From assembly GCA_028748685.1 (NCBI GenBank), contig JAJRDU010000180.1:1-39561 (forward strand): a DNA stretch of 39,561 nucleotides, read 5' to 3'. Position numbers and translations under genes: made by a program. Each line of letters opens with the position of its first letter. Position 1 is the stretch's first letter. Origin of the DNA: Methylococcaceae bacterium. GTDB lineage: Bacteria > Pseudomonadota > Gammaproteobacteria > Methylococcales > Methylomonadaceae. Under the pieces are notes generated by a model, which worked only from the letters and a program-made list of their open reading frames with translations, made no database searches and was not told where the DNA came from. This document shows positions 28,959 to 39,087 of this stretch, one piece after another.

Positions 28959-30533
28959 TCACTTAACCTCTCCGCTATCGCTTGGTTTTTCGATCACCTT
29001 GGATGGAGAATCGGTGAATGGCATTGCAGCCTGATCCAAGCGTTGCAGCCAAGCCCGCAACGTCGGTTCCTGACGAGACATAGTCCATTGCGGGTATAAG
29101 CCCAGCACCAACACCAACACGGCCGGTAGCATCAGTAAAAGCAATTCGCGAGACCTTAGATCCTGTGCCCGAATGACGGCGTCGCGTACAAGCGGACCGA
29201 AAAAAGCGCGTTTTATAAAACCCAACATATAGGCCGCGGCCAATACTGCGGTAAACAGCGCGACCATCGCTAGCGCCGAATTCGCCTTAAAGGCGCCTAG
29301 TAAGAGTAATAATTCCGCTGGAAAACCGTTCGTTCCGGGTACGCCCATGCTAGATAGTGCGAACAAAAAAAATAACGCTGTCAGACGTGGCATAGGTCTG
29401 GCTAGCCCTCCCAGATGAATCCAATCAGTACTGTCGAGGCGCTGTTGTATCATGCCGGCCATTAACATCAGGCTAGAGGCGACTATGGTAAAATTAAAGA
29501 GTTGCATGATCGCGCCCTGGATACCCTGCTGGTTAAGACCGGCTATCCCCATCATGACCAGACCGACGTGACTGATACTGGAATAGGCTAATAGGGATCT
29601 TAGATTGCTCTGTCGAAGTGCGATCAACGCCCCGTATATCAGGGTCACTGCTCCGACAATAGTTAATAGCCAATGATGTTCTACAGCCGCTGCCGGCGTT
29701 AGCGGTATCGCGAAGCGTACGATGCCGTATACGCCCAGCTTCAAAGCTAGCAGCAAAGCGCCAATTTGCGTCGGAGCCTCCATGGCCACAGAGGGCAACC
29801 ATGTGTGAAACGGTACCAAGGGCGCCTTGACCGCAAACCCCAACACCAGCAGCAGAAAAATCACCGGCTGTAAGTCATGGGCGACAGGCGTAGCCAATAA
29901 TAACGGTAGGCTGAAAGCCAGATCCTGGTGTATCGAGCCGCCGACATACTCCGCATGATTTATCGCCAACAAGATGATCCCAAACAGCAACGGTACGCCA
30001 CCGAACAACATGAACAACGTGTATTTCATCCCCGCATGTCGCCTTTCGGCACCTATCCCCCACAGACCGATTAGGAAGAACAGCGGAGGCAAGGTCAGCT
30101 CCCAAAACAGGAAAAATAGCACCATGTCCAGAGCGGTAAACACGCCGATAGTGACACTTTCCAACACCAGTATCAGCGCCAGATAAAAACGACTTAAGCG
30201 TTGCACCGTATTCCATCCGGCGAGTACAGTCATCAAAGTGACTAATGCTGTCATCGGCAGAAACAGAATCGATATGCCGTCGACACCGAGCTGATAATGG
30301 ATGTTCAGATTAGGTATCCAAGGGTGATCTTCCAGCAATTGAAACCCTTCACGATCGGATTCAAAACCTGCAAGCACAAAAATGCTTAGCAATAGCTCCG
30401 ATCCGGCGACCAACAATGCAACGCACTTGGCCAGATACCGATCACGGACAAAGATCAACGCTAGTGCGCCGAATATCGGCCAAACCAGGCACATCGATAA
30501 AAGCGGAAAACTGTCATTCATGAGGCGGGACAT
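28959..30533 (-). CDS. NuoM/MrpD-like proton-conducting membrane subunit
   Basis: FFLFWELTLPPLFFLIGLWG, FAVKAPLVPFHTWLP, LLAYSSISHVGLVMMG; start may be ATG at 30521. Confidence 0.88.
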   Translation of the reverse strand: MSRLMNDSFPLLSMCLVWPIFGALALIFVRDRYLAKCVALLVAGSELLLSIFVLAGFESDREGFQLLEDHPWIPNLNIHYQLGVDGISILFLPMTALVTLMTVLAGWNTVQRLSRFYLALILVLESVTIGVFTALDMVLFFLFWELTLPPLFFLIGLWGIGAERRHAGMKYTLFMLFGGVPLLFGIILLAINHAEYVGGSIHQDLAFSLPLLLATPVAHDLQPVIFLLLVLGFAVKAPLVPFHTWLPSVAMEAPTQIGALLLALKLGVYGIVRFAIPLTPAAAVEHHWLLTIVGAVTLIYGALIALRQSNLRSLLAYSSISHVGLVMMGIAGLNQQGIQGAIMQLFNFTIVASSLMLMAGMIQQRLDSTDWIHLGGLARPMPRLTALFFLFALSSMGVPGTNGFPAELLLLLGAFKANSALAMVALFTAVLAAAYMLGFIKRAFFGPLVRDAVIRAQDLRSRELLLLMLPAVLVLVLGLYPQWTMSRQEPTLRAWLQRLDQAAMPFTDSPSKVIEKPSDSGEVK

Positions 30534-32058
30534 CCATATGATGATTGTGATGGTTTTGGGGGTAATGCTCGCCAGTCTCGCTAACTTCCTGATCTATGAA
30601 TTTCAGCCATGGCGTGGTGTAAAAACCGGTGCCTATCAGTAGACCACAGATCGTCACCGCTATGATGCGCTCATTGGTCATTGAATGATGGCTACGGTTA
30701 TAGGACAGTACCTTGCGTCTGGGATGAGCGATAAACAAGCGTTGAAACGCCCAAAGCAGAAAAGCTGCAGCCAGCACGTTACCCATTAGAATAGCTATCG
30801 CAGTCAGCCAGCCTTGTCTCTCGACAGCACCCTCAATCAACAGATGCGCAGCGTCGAAACCAGGAGTGCCAGGCATCACCATAGTGCTCAATGCCGAAAT
30901 CAGAAACAGCAAGGCAATGGCGGTGTTGGTCTCAAACAGCCCCCCCAAACGCGGAAAGAACGAGGTACGGGTACGTTCGTAAATAAGACCTATGCTGAAC
31001 AGCATGCCAGCCATCGCCAAACCGTAGGCCATCGATAACAAGATGCTGCCTTCCAGCGCAAAGTCGTTGGACGAAAATCCTCCGATTACCAACATACCGG
31101 TGTGGCTAATCACCGCAAACGCCAGCATCCGCCGCATATTGATCTGCATCAGAGCCATCAAGGCACCGTAAAAAATACCGATCAGTCCCAGAGCTACCGC
31201 GAAATCCATCCATTGCTCAACGGCGCCAGGCAACAGTGGCAAAATAAACCGAATCAGCGCATAAATCCCCAACTTCAGGCCAAGCAGGAATATTGCCGCG
31301 CTCGCGGCAGTACCATGTTCGCACAGCACCGGCAACCAGGCATGAAACGGAAACAATGGCATGCGCACCGCGAACCCGAAAAATAGCAGAATAAAAATCA
31401 GCGCTTCGTTCGGGATAGCCAGATTGTGGTGTTTCAGCGCCAGCCAGTCAAAACTCAGCGCCATGCCATTTTGCGCCAGTCCGAAACTCAGAAGAAAAAA
31501 ACCGGCTAGCATCATAGACAACCCAAAAAGCCAGTATTGCAACAACGTTTTCACTGCCTGTGTCCGCAGATTGCTATTACCGGAGGAAACCGTCAGCAAA
31601 ACCACCGGCACCAGTTCCAGTAGACACCAGAACCAGAACTGCAAGGAATTCAGTGCCGCGAAAGCCCCGATCAAGATGCCTTGATAAACCAGGAGACAGG
31701 CGATGAATACACGATCATTTCGGTGATGGGTAATCAGGGTATAGACCAATGCCAACAACCCCAAAATCGCGGTCAATGGAATAAACAGGACGTTGGTACC
31801 ATCCACGCCGACCCGGTAACTCAGCCCGAGAAAATCGGCACTTTCGGCCAGATGAATGCCGGGCGCTTCCGAGTTGAACACCCACAGCAAATAAAGGCTG
31901 AGCGAGACATTCAGCAAAGCGCCGATAAACGCCAGTCGCAGGCTACTGGTCCACTTGCAGATCAACACCGCCGCGGCGGTCAACAAGGGCAGCAACGTCA
32001 GGACAGTTAAAATTGGCAACTCGGCCGCAGCCTGCCAATAAACAATATTGGTCATCAT
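30514..32058 (-). CDS. Divergent NuoM-like membrane subunit with His-rich C-terminus
   Basis: VDGTNVLFIPLTAILG, FFGFAVRMPLFPFHAWLP, MRRMLAFAVISHTGMLVIGG; C-terminus NHHNHHMDVPPHE. Confidence 0.82.
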   Translation of the reverse strand: MMTNIVYWQAAAELPILTVLTLLPLLTAAAVLICKWTSSLRLAFIGALLNVSLSLYLLWVFNSEAPGIHLAESADFLGLSYRVGVDGTNVLFIPLTAILGLLALVYTLITHHRNDRVFIACLLVYQGILIGAFAALNSLQFWFWCLLELVPVVLLTVSSGNSNLRTQAVKTLLQYWLFGLSMMLAGFFLLSFGLAQNGMALSFDWLALKHHNLAIPNEALIFILLFFGFAVRMPLFPFHAWLPVLCEHGTAASAAIFLLGLKLGIYALIRFILPLLPGAVEQWMDFAVALGLIGIFYGALMALMQINMRRMLAFAVISHTGMLVIGGFSSNDFALEGSILLSMAYGLAMAGMLFSIGLIYERTRTSFFPRLGGLFETNTAIALLFLISALSTMVMPGTPGFDAAHLLIEGAVERQGWLTAIAILMGNVLAAAFLLWAFQRLFIAHPRRKVLSYNRSHHSMTNERIIAVTICGLLIGTGFYTTPWLKFIDQEVSETGEHYPQNHHNHHMDVPPHE

Positions 32059-33626
32059 GGGTATCCCCGCGCCACCACAAGTGTGATCAAAACGAACAGC
32101 GCCAAATAGCTGGGGTTTAATAACAGGCGCTCAAAACGGATGGCTGCGCGGCCAAGGTGGCGACCTAAGCGGATCGAATCGCGACCCACGCCACGAAGAA
32201 TAAAGCGAAATTCAAACCAGTGCAGTAAGGCGGCCACCCACTCAGCCAACTTCCCCGCCAGACCGCTGCCTAGCGCGAAGCGGTCTTCTTCGCTGATCAA
32301 GTTAGCGCCCATTTTTTGCTCTTCCCATTGTGCCAACGAGGCAATTGCCTTGATGGCCGGCGCCGGTGCGCCTAAGGCCGAATCGACGATGTGCTCATCG
32401 AAATAGCGCATGTCCTTGGCCAATTGCTGAATCGGTTTGACCAGCGCCCAATCCAAGGCCGGTTCCAGCCAACCACGTTGCAATGAAGCCATGAACACCC
32501 AACGAAAATTGGCAAACGTAGGTGAGATGGATTTGGTTGGCCGCCCCTGAGTGTTGTAAAGAATCGACGGCGCGATCAACAGTAAATAGCTACGAACAAC
32601 GGCATGTGCACACAGATGCCAGGCCGCCAAGTTCCAGAAATCCAACCCGCATTCGACGAACATCAGGCCCAGTTGTGCCGACGTGGCAAAAATCTGCGAG
32701 CTTTTGATATCGGTCTGAGTCAAACCTACCCAATAACTGCAGAACGCGGTCAGTGCGCCAACCAAGGCCAGCACTAGCATCGCCAACGGTGCCTGCTCAA
32801 ATAGCGGGCGCGATTGAATGATCAAAAACACGCCGGCATGCGTCATGACTCCGCCATAAAACACCGCGCTGGAGGGCGTTGGCCCCTCCACCGCCCTCGC
32901 CAACCAAGGCGTAAAAGGAAACTGCGCCGACTTGGCGAACGCCGCTAACGCAAAACCTAGTGCCAGCAAAGTCGCGTCCATTTGAGTCAAGTCGGCGGCC
33001 CCGGTGTTGATAACCTGCCAGTCAGCACTTCCCAACCAGAATAAAGCCATGCTAATTGCAAGAATAAAGCCGCCATCACCAACCCGATTTGTGACAAAGG
33101 CACGAGTGGCATTTTGAGCAGCCACGGGCCTGTCATAAACATAGGCAATCAGCCAGTAAGAACACACGCCAGCAACTTCCCATCCCATGAAGGTGAACAC
33201 CGCATTTGCGGACAACACCAGCAGCAACATCGCAGCTGCAAATAGATTCAAGATGAAAAAGAAGCGATGAAAGCCTGCCTCACGATGCATGTAGTTCACC
33301 GAGAAGCGCATCACGATCAACAATAGCAGCGTAAACAAACTAGCCAGTGTCAAATTGAAACCGCTCGTCATTAACTTAAAATCGACGGCTAAACCGCCAC
33401 AGCTTAGCCAGTTACCGTAACTGTATGCTTCGTCCATCCCTGCAAACCAATTGGCTCCCAGCAATCCAAGACCTACTGCGGCCGAAAAACCTATGGCCGT
33501 CAACGCGATCCGCGCGGTGTATTTTTCGCCAGCTTCACCATCAAGGATTTTAAAAAAATTCAGGCCACCGATCAGCATCGCGGCAAGCAAGGGTAACAAC
33601 GGAATTAGAATCGTCCAGATCGCCAT
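32055..33626 (-). CDS. dabB: NuoL/DabB-like proton-conducting membrane subunit
   Basis: FMGWEVAGVCSYWLIAY, FVTNRVGDGGF, FAKSAQFPFTPWLARAVEGPTPSSAVFYGGVMTHAGVFL; ATG 33626 is 3 bp from dabA stop. Confidence 0.85.
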   Translation of the reverse strand: MAIWTILIPLLPLLAAMLIGGLNFFKILDGEAGEKYTARIALTAIGFSAAVGLGLLGANWFAGMDEAYSYGNWLSCGGLAVDFKLMTSGFNLTLASLFTLLLLIVMRFSVNYMHREAGFHRFFFILNLFAAAMLLLVLSANAVFTFMGWEVAGVCSYWLIAYVYDRPVAAQNATRAFVTNRVGDGGFILAISMALFWLGSADWQVINTGAADLTQMDATLLALGFALAAFAKSAQFPFTPWLARAVEGPTPSSAVFYGGVMTHAGVFLIIQSRPLFEQAPLAMLVLALVGALTAFCSYWVGLTQTDIKSSQIFATSAQLGLMFVECGLDFWNLAAWHLCAHAVVRSYLLLIAPSILYNTQGRPTKSISPTFANFRWVFMASLQRGWLEPALDWALVKPIQQLAKDMRYFDEHIVDSALGAPAPAIKAIASLAQWEEQKMGANLISEEDRFALGSGLAGKLAEWVAALLHWFEFRFILRGVGRDSIRLGRHLGRAAIRFERLLLNPSYLALFVLITLVVARGYP

Positions 33627-33628
33627 AG

Positions 33629-36600
33629 TCACCAAGCCTCCGCCCAAACAGGCTGCTTAATCAACATCGGCACGACCGGTTGTGTTTCATCGCGATAACA
33701 ATCCGGCGAATCGTTCCGCAACGGCAGTTGAACATCAAGCGGCCGCCAAGAAACGAAGCCCAGCCCACGCCGAAATATACTTATCTCGCCGCTATCGGGA
33801 TCTTTGGCGCTCAGATGTACCCAACCGCCGCCGATCAGTTCCCGCAGACTTTCTTGGCGAGCATAAATTTGCTCCAAAACAGCCGTCTTGGCTTCTACAA
33901 CGATCTGCAAACGCATCGCTTCGTGAATCTCGATCATCTGCCGTGGCAGACCGGTACGCAAGTCGCTGCTCGCCCCTTCCATCACACCGAAAAACCCGGT
34001 CAGGTTGTGCGGCACTTTCGTGCCGCAGCCCAGTCGTTCGTTGTTGACCGTGGAAAAATAATATTCCAGATTGATTCCGGCACCGACCGGACCAACGGCC
34101 AGCAAAATGCCTTCCAGCACCTTACCATCCGGGTCTTGGGTCGGATCGTATGAGATCAGGAACATACGGCGATCGAAGAATGCGCCCTGGGTCTGCGAAC
34201 GCCGCCCGATTAAGGCTGAAGCGTTGGTGGCGTGACCAAGCTCCGGACGCGCCTGTGAAAAATCGGTGGCACGCTGAAGAAAATGCCGCCATGCCAGATG
34301 CGGTGTCGGCTGCCGAGGAGCCGATGCTAAGCGCCTACAGCGTTCGTGGGCCGACATGCGCTGAGCATGTTGCATGTCCCGCTGAAAACGTTGTAATTTG
34401 ACCTGCCGGGAAGCCGGCACCGCATCGATGTCATACCAAGTGATATTTTCGTCGCAAGTGTTGTGTTCCGCGCCGACGAACCAAGTATCGTCGGGAACGA
34501 CGATGCCGCGCTCCGCCAGGAGTTGACGAACCTGCTGTCGGTTCGCCATCGCGGCGAACAAGCGGGCATTCGGCCCGCCGTGACGACCACTACAAGCTCC
34601 GCAGTCATAAGCGGCCAGATGAGGATTGTTCTGGCTCATCGAGCCGTGCCCCATCAGCACCACCAGTTCGGCAAAGCCGTAGGTAAGACCCGTGTTGCGC
34701 AAAAACGCGGCGACGCGCTCGGCCTGTTCCAGATCGGAAAAACCCAGTCGCGGTTGTTGCGGAGTCGGCAATGAGGCGCTGCCATCTGCCGTGAAATGCA
34801 AGCGCGTATCCAACACCGGGACAAGGAGACTCGCCGCCTTGACCAACATCCTTTGCAGCGCTTTTGGGAAAAAGCTTTTCGCCAGCAAACCTGCCAAGGT
34901 CAGTGGAGCGATGGCGCAAATCAATGGATAAGCCAACAGTGCATCACGCCGCAAACCGTGATTCAGCAGATCGGCGATACGCTGCGTGAATTTAACGCCT
35001 CGCCGATGGCGATGAAGTTGGGGCTCCTGTCCGGCAAGACCGTGTTCCCTGACATTTTGGGCCGGAGTCACCCCCACCGGACACAGGGCTGCAGGCTTAA
35101 TATCGTCCAGACCTTGATAATTCATCGGCACGCCGAAGAATCCGGCGGCCCCCAGGGTTTCGACCCGCGGATTGAATTCCTCAAGATGCCGACGTATACC
35201 CTCCTCTCTATCGTCCATGCAGAACACAATTTGCGCTTGCGGCCGCTGATCGCGCCGTGCCCATCGCCCCCGGTTATGATTGGCATGCAAGGCTTGCAGC
35301 AAATCTTGTTGGTAATGGCGTTCATATGCAATCAACCAGACATTACCGCGCTGTTGCTCGGTAAAACTATCGATAACATCCAGCCATTCGAGCAACTGGG
35401 ATTGAGTTAAAGCCTGTACCTCGAAGGCATCGAGTTTCAATTCCTGGCAGGCTCGGAATAGCCGCCAACCTTGATTGTATACACTAAGCCCGTTAACCCT
35501 AACCATCGGACTATGCCGCCAGGTCCAGATGCGTTCGGCCAGGATTCGCCAGGCCCTAGGTTGGCGCCTGGAATCGGCCAGCAAAACATGTCCAGCCTGC
35601 GTCAGATGTTCCGGCAATTCGCCCTGAAACAATGCCTGTCTGACGACAAACTCCGCCTGATTTCTCTGAAAATACGCCTGCAACTTGTCATAACGAGCAT
35701 CGCAACGCCATCGTTTACGGCAAAGCGGTTGCGCATAAAGCCTATCCAGTATCAGACGAATCGCCAGATAATCGGCCAACAGCGGTTGGGTGGCATCATC
35801 GGCGTGATAAGCCGGATGAGTTTGTCGCCAGTTGATCATGCCCGACCAACCGGGTAGTTCCAGCGCTAAGCGCTGCAGGTAGCTCGACCAACGTTCGATC
35901 GGAATGCCTAGCGCCTCAAGTTGTTGAATAATTGCCTCGACCGCATCCGCCGGGAGCGCATCGGTGACGGTTTTCCAATCGCCTAGTTCCTGAAAAAATG
36001 GCTGAGCATCAAAAACGAGACTATGCCGCCAAGCCCGATACAAACCCAGCTCCTGGCGCCGCGGAATGCGCCAGGCTGCTATACCTTCATCGAGCAACGA
36101 GGCGCATAAGCGCAGCAACTGTGGACGTACTTTGTCCAGAATGTCTGTGCCGGTCAAGGCCTGCAACAGGGTACGCAGGGTTGCCCTGTTGCCAACCTGG
36201 TTGAAAAACTGATCGATTGTCATGGTCGTTTGTTGCTGCATTTGTTGGTGCACCGTAGCGGCGCCACTGTCATCAATCCAGCTTTCCGCTTGCTCTTCGG
36301 ACAAATCGAGCAAATCTTCCGGATGAAGGTCAGGCATCTGCAATTCCAGTTTATTCAACACCGCGCACCACAAATCGCGTAGCGTTTCGCCGTTGGATTG
36401 GACGGTATCCAATAGTCCGAGCTCTTCCACTTGCCAGCGCAATTGGGCAGGCGTAACAGCCTGTAGATCGGACACGAGCGCCAAACGACAAAGTTGCCGG
36501 TGAGTCAAAACCTTGTCACCCACACAACAACCCGTCGCCGACTCGGTTCCAAATTCCTGTATCAGCGACGCGTCAATATCATCGTCGCTGATCCGTCCTT

Positions 36601-36826
36601 GTCGATAAAATTCGCGAAACTGCTGGCCGGACGCATAACAGTCTATGCCGGTCAGCGCCGAAAACTCGGACAATGCCTGTTCGAAACACAGATACTGAAA
36701 GCCATGCAGCGTATTGTGATGCACGAAGGCGTGTATCGGCGCCTGTCCCGGCAGCACATGTTCCAAATGATGGATAGCCTCCTGGATAAGTTGGCGCTGC
36801 GACTCGTTGAATGAACGTGTAGTCAT
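33629..36826 (-). CDS. dabA: DabA-family (DUF2309) inorganic carbon transporter / vectorial carbonic-anhydrase-like subunit
   Basis: 1065 aa; PIHAFVHHNTLHGFQ, IVFCMDDREEGIRRHLEE, LMGHGSMSQNNPHLAAYDCGACSGRHGGPNAR, GLPRQMIEIHEAMRLQIVVEA. Confidence 0.93.
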   Translation of the reverse strand: MTTRSFNESQRQLIQEAIHHLEHVLPGQAPIHAFVHHNTLHGFQYLCFEQALSEFSALTGIDCYASGQQFREFYRQGRISDDDIDASLIQEFGTESATGCCVGDKVLTHRQLCRLALVSDLQAVTPAQLRWQVEELGLLDTVQSNGETLRDLWCAVLNKLELQMPDLHPEDLLDLSEEQAESWIDDSGAATVHQQMQQQTTMTIDQFFNQVGNRATLRTLLQALTGTDILDKVRPQLLRLCASLLDEGIAAWRIPRRQELGLYRAWRHSLVFDAQPFFQELGDWKTVTDALPADAVEAIIQQLEALGIPIERWSSYLQRLALELPGWSGMINWRQTHPAYHADDATQPLLADYLAIRLILDRLYAQPLCRKRWRCDARYDKLQAYFQRNQAEFVVRQALFQGELPEHLTQAGHVLLADSRRQPRAWRILAERIWTWRHSPMVRVNGLSVYNQGWRLFRACQELKLDAFEVQALTQSQLLEWLDVIDSFTEQQRGNVWLIAYERHYQQDLLQALHANHNRGRWARRDQRPQAQIVFCMDDREEGIRRHLEEFNPRVETLGAAGFFGVPMNYQGLDDIKPAALCPVGVTPAQNVREHGLAGQEPQLHRHRRGVKFTQRIADLLNHGLRRDALLAYPLICAIAPLTLAGLLAKSFFPKALQRMLVKAASLLVPVLDTRLHFTADGSASLPTPQQPRLGFSDLEQAERVAAFLRNTGLTYGFAELVVLMGHGSMSQNNPHLAAYDCGACSGRHGGPNARLFAAMANRQQVRQLLAERGIVVPDDTWFVGAEHNTCDENITWYDIDAVPASRQVKLQRFQRDMQHAQRMSAHERCRRLASAPRQPTPHLAWRHFLQRATDFSQARPELGHATNASALIGRRSQTQGAFFDRRMFLISYDPTQDPDGKVLEGILLAVGPVGAGINLEYYFSTVNNERLGCGTKVPHNLTGFFGVMEGASSDLRTGLPRQMIEIHEAMRLQIVVEAKTAVLEQIYARQESLRELIGGGWVHLSAKDPDSGEISIFRRGLGFVSWRPLDVQLPLRNDSPDCYRDETQPVVPMLIKQPVWAEAW

Positions 36827-37027
36827 GATTGATCCGGTAGATTCGTATAGATTAATTTCTTAAAATGGCCCAAAGTCTTCAAAGAAATTCCGGCGCCACG
36901 GCGACATTTAATTTAATCGGGTCAGCGCCCACGAAGGCGGTCCGAAAGCCGTTTGATTCGATCGACCAGTGTCTCGCCAGCCGAGTGCGTTGTATAAACA
37001 TCGCATCGCTAAAGTTACCGACTACAT

Positions 37028-38509
37028 TTAGAACCATGCTGGCAACCTCTCCCCAATAAGCACAAACATTCTGCCGACCGTTGCCGTTGACAACTCGATC
37101 AACGGCCCAGGCAAAAAGCCGAACATCACAATGCCGCCAACCAATACCCCCGACGCTAACAGCTCTACCGGCCTAAGATCGGCAATATGCTGCATTTGCG
37201 GTTTGACGGGGCCAGTGAACAACAGGCCTATGGTGCGCATCGCGTAAGCAGCACTAATCAGGATACTGAGACTGAAGAACACCATTAAGCCACCCCATTG
37301 CTGAAAGCCGCCAATCAGGGTGTGAAGTTCGGCGACAAATCCGACCGACCCGGGCAGTCCCATCGCTGCTAACAAGGTCAGCGCGGTCAAAATGGCGAAG
37401 CGCGGCATCACCTGAGCCAGCGAACTATAGTCCTGAATATTTCGGGTATGGGTACGCTCGTACAGCAGGCCGACCAACAGAAACATCGCTCCGGCAATCA
37501 GGCCATGAGCCGTCATTTGCAATATTGCCCCAATAAAACCGGTTGGGTTGAGCGATGCAATCCCTAGAAGCACCACCCCCATGTGGCTCAACGAGGAATA
37601 AGCCACCATGGCCTTCAAGTCACTCTGTCGCCAGGCTAATAGACCGCCGTACAACATCCCAAATAAGGCCAGAAACACCAATAATGGCTGAATCACTTGC
37701 GCGGCGACCGGCAACATGACCACCGCTCTCAGCAAACCATAGGCCCCCATTTTCAGCAGGATACCGGACAGCAAAATGCTGACCGGGCTAGGCGCCTCGA
37801 CATGAGCCAACGGCAACCAACCATGTAGAGGAAATATCGGCATTTTCACTCCAAAGCCGACAACGAAACCCAGTAGCACCAATACTTGCTCAATCACTGG
37901 CATATTTTGTGCCGCCTGCCCCATCGAAACCATCAGCGAACCTTGATGTTCAAGGTCATACTGACTAATCGCCAGCAGACTGAGCAGCATGAACACCGAG
38001 CCACCCATGGTGTAAAGCACAAAATTCAGGCTGGCGGCATGACGACGCTTACCCCCCCAACGGTCAATAAGAAAGTACAGCGGTATCAGCGTCACTTCCC
38101 AGAAGATGTAGAACAGCGCCCAGTCCTGAGCCAGAAACACACCGAGCATGCCGAATTCGAGTAGTAAGATGGCGATGTGATAGCCCTTAATACCTTCGCT
38201 CACCGAAAAGGAGGCCAGCAGGGCGATACATGTTAGCAAGGTGGCCAGCAATAGCATCGGAATAGCCAAACCATCGACACCCAGCGCATAAGCGCTGCCT
38301 AGTTTAGGATTGAGAGGATAAATTTCGCTAAACTGCACTGCCGTGTTACTGGCATCGAATGAAACCGTCAGCCAACAGGCCATTAACAAGGCGCCGGTGG
38401 TAAACAGATTGCTCAGCGTTCTGATCACGCGAGTATTGTTCGCGGAAACGGGTATCAGCGATAACGCGCCTAGGGCGGGCAGCCAGAGCAATATGCTTAA
38501 AATTGTCAT
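37028..38509 (-). CDS. NuoM/MrpD-like proton-conducting membrane subunit (canonical motifs)
   Basis: FYIFWEVTLIPLYFLI, GFGVKMPIFPLHGWLPLAHVEAPSPVSILLSGILLKMGAYG, DLKAMVAYSSLSHMG. Confidence 0.92.
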   Translation of the reverse strand: MTILSILLWLPALGALSLIPVSANNTRVIRTLSNLFTTGALLMACWLTVSFDASNTAVQFSEIYPLNPKLGSAYALGVDGLAIPMLLLATLLTCIALLASFSVSEGIKGYHIAILLLEFGMLGVFLAQDWALFYIFWEVTLIPLYFLIDRWGGKRRHAASLNFVLYTMGGSVFMLLSLLAISQYDLEHQGSLMVSMGQAAQNMPVIEQVLVLLGFVVGFGVKMPIFPLHGWLPLAHVEAPSPVSILLSGILLKMGAYGLLRAVVMLPVAAQVIQPLLVFLALFGMLYGGLLAWRQSDLKAMVAYSSLSHMGVVLLGIASLNPTGFIGAILQMTAHGLIAGAMFLLVGLLYERTHTRNIQDYSSLAQVMPRFAILTALTLLAAMGLPGSVGFVAELHTLIGGFQQWGGLMVFFSLSILISAAYAMRTIGLLFTGPVKPQMQHIADLRPVELLASGVLVGGIVMFGFLPGPLIELSTATVGRMFVLIGERLPAWF

Positions 38510-39087
38510 TTCTTATCACTTTTATCAATTAGTATTTCAAGATTGCTTGTCAATAATTGAGGTCATTACCACACACCGAAACAAGCTCCAAAGACCAAAA
38601 AGAGCACCCATAGCGGGCCATATGACGAACTAAGAAGCACATCAAGCCCAAACAATACGCAACACCGCGCCTCGTCCAATGACACATCAGCCTAAAGGAC
38701 TGGGCTTATTTCATTAACAGTACGTTCAACTTCCGATAGTTTTTCTGGCCCGCATTTCGCGGGCTGGGTGCCTAGGAACATGCGGGCAACATATAAAGCA
38801 ACATCATTAAAACCGGCAGGAAAGAAAAGGTTTTGAATCCCGGAAGCACCTATATTTTTTATTTAATCCCACCGTAACGACACATCCTTGAGTCTAACTC
38901 GATAAATAATTCGCCCGGCAAGATTGCCCGCAGAAATATCTAACACATTAACTAAGCCGCCTAAATGGTACAGCATGATTCCTAGAAAACCATGAAACCT
39001 GAATCAACAAAAAAATTAAGGAAAAAGTCACGGCCCGAGAGCGAAAAGGAAGATAACCATGCCTAATTTGAACAATTTTCAACCGCT

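Noticed and set aside
34796-35410. 204-aa + strand ORF opposite dabA
   Set aside because: Antisense shadow of dabA.
38748-38764. GCCCGC-ATTTC-GCGGGC hairpin as terminator
   Set aside because: No T-tract downstream on either strand and distant from both flanking genes.
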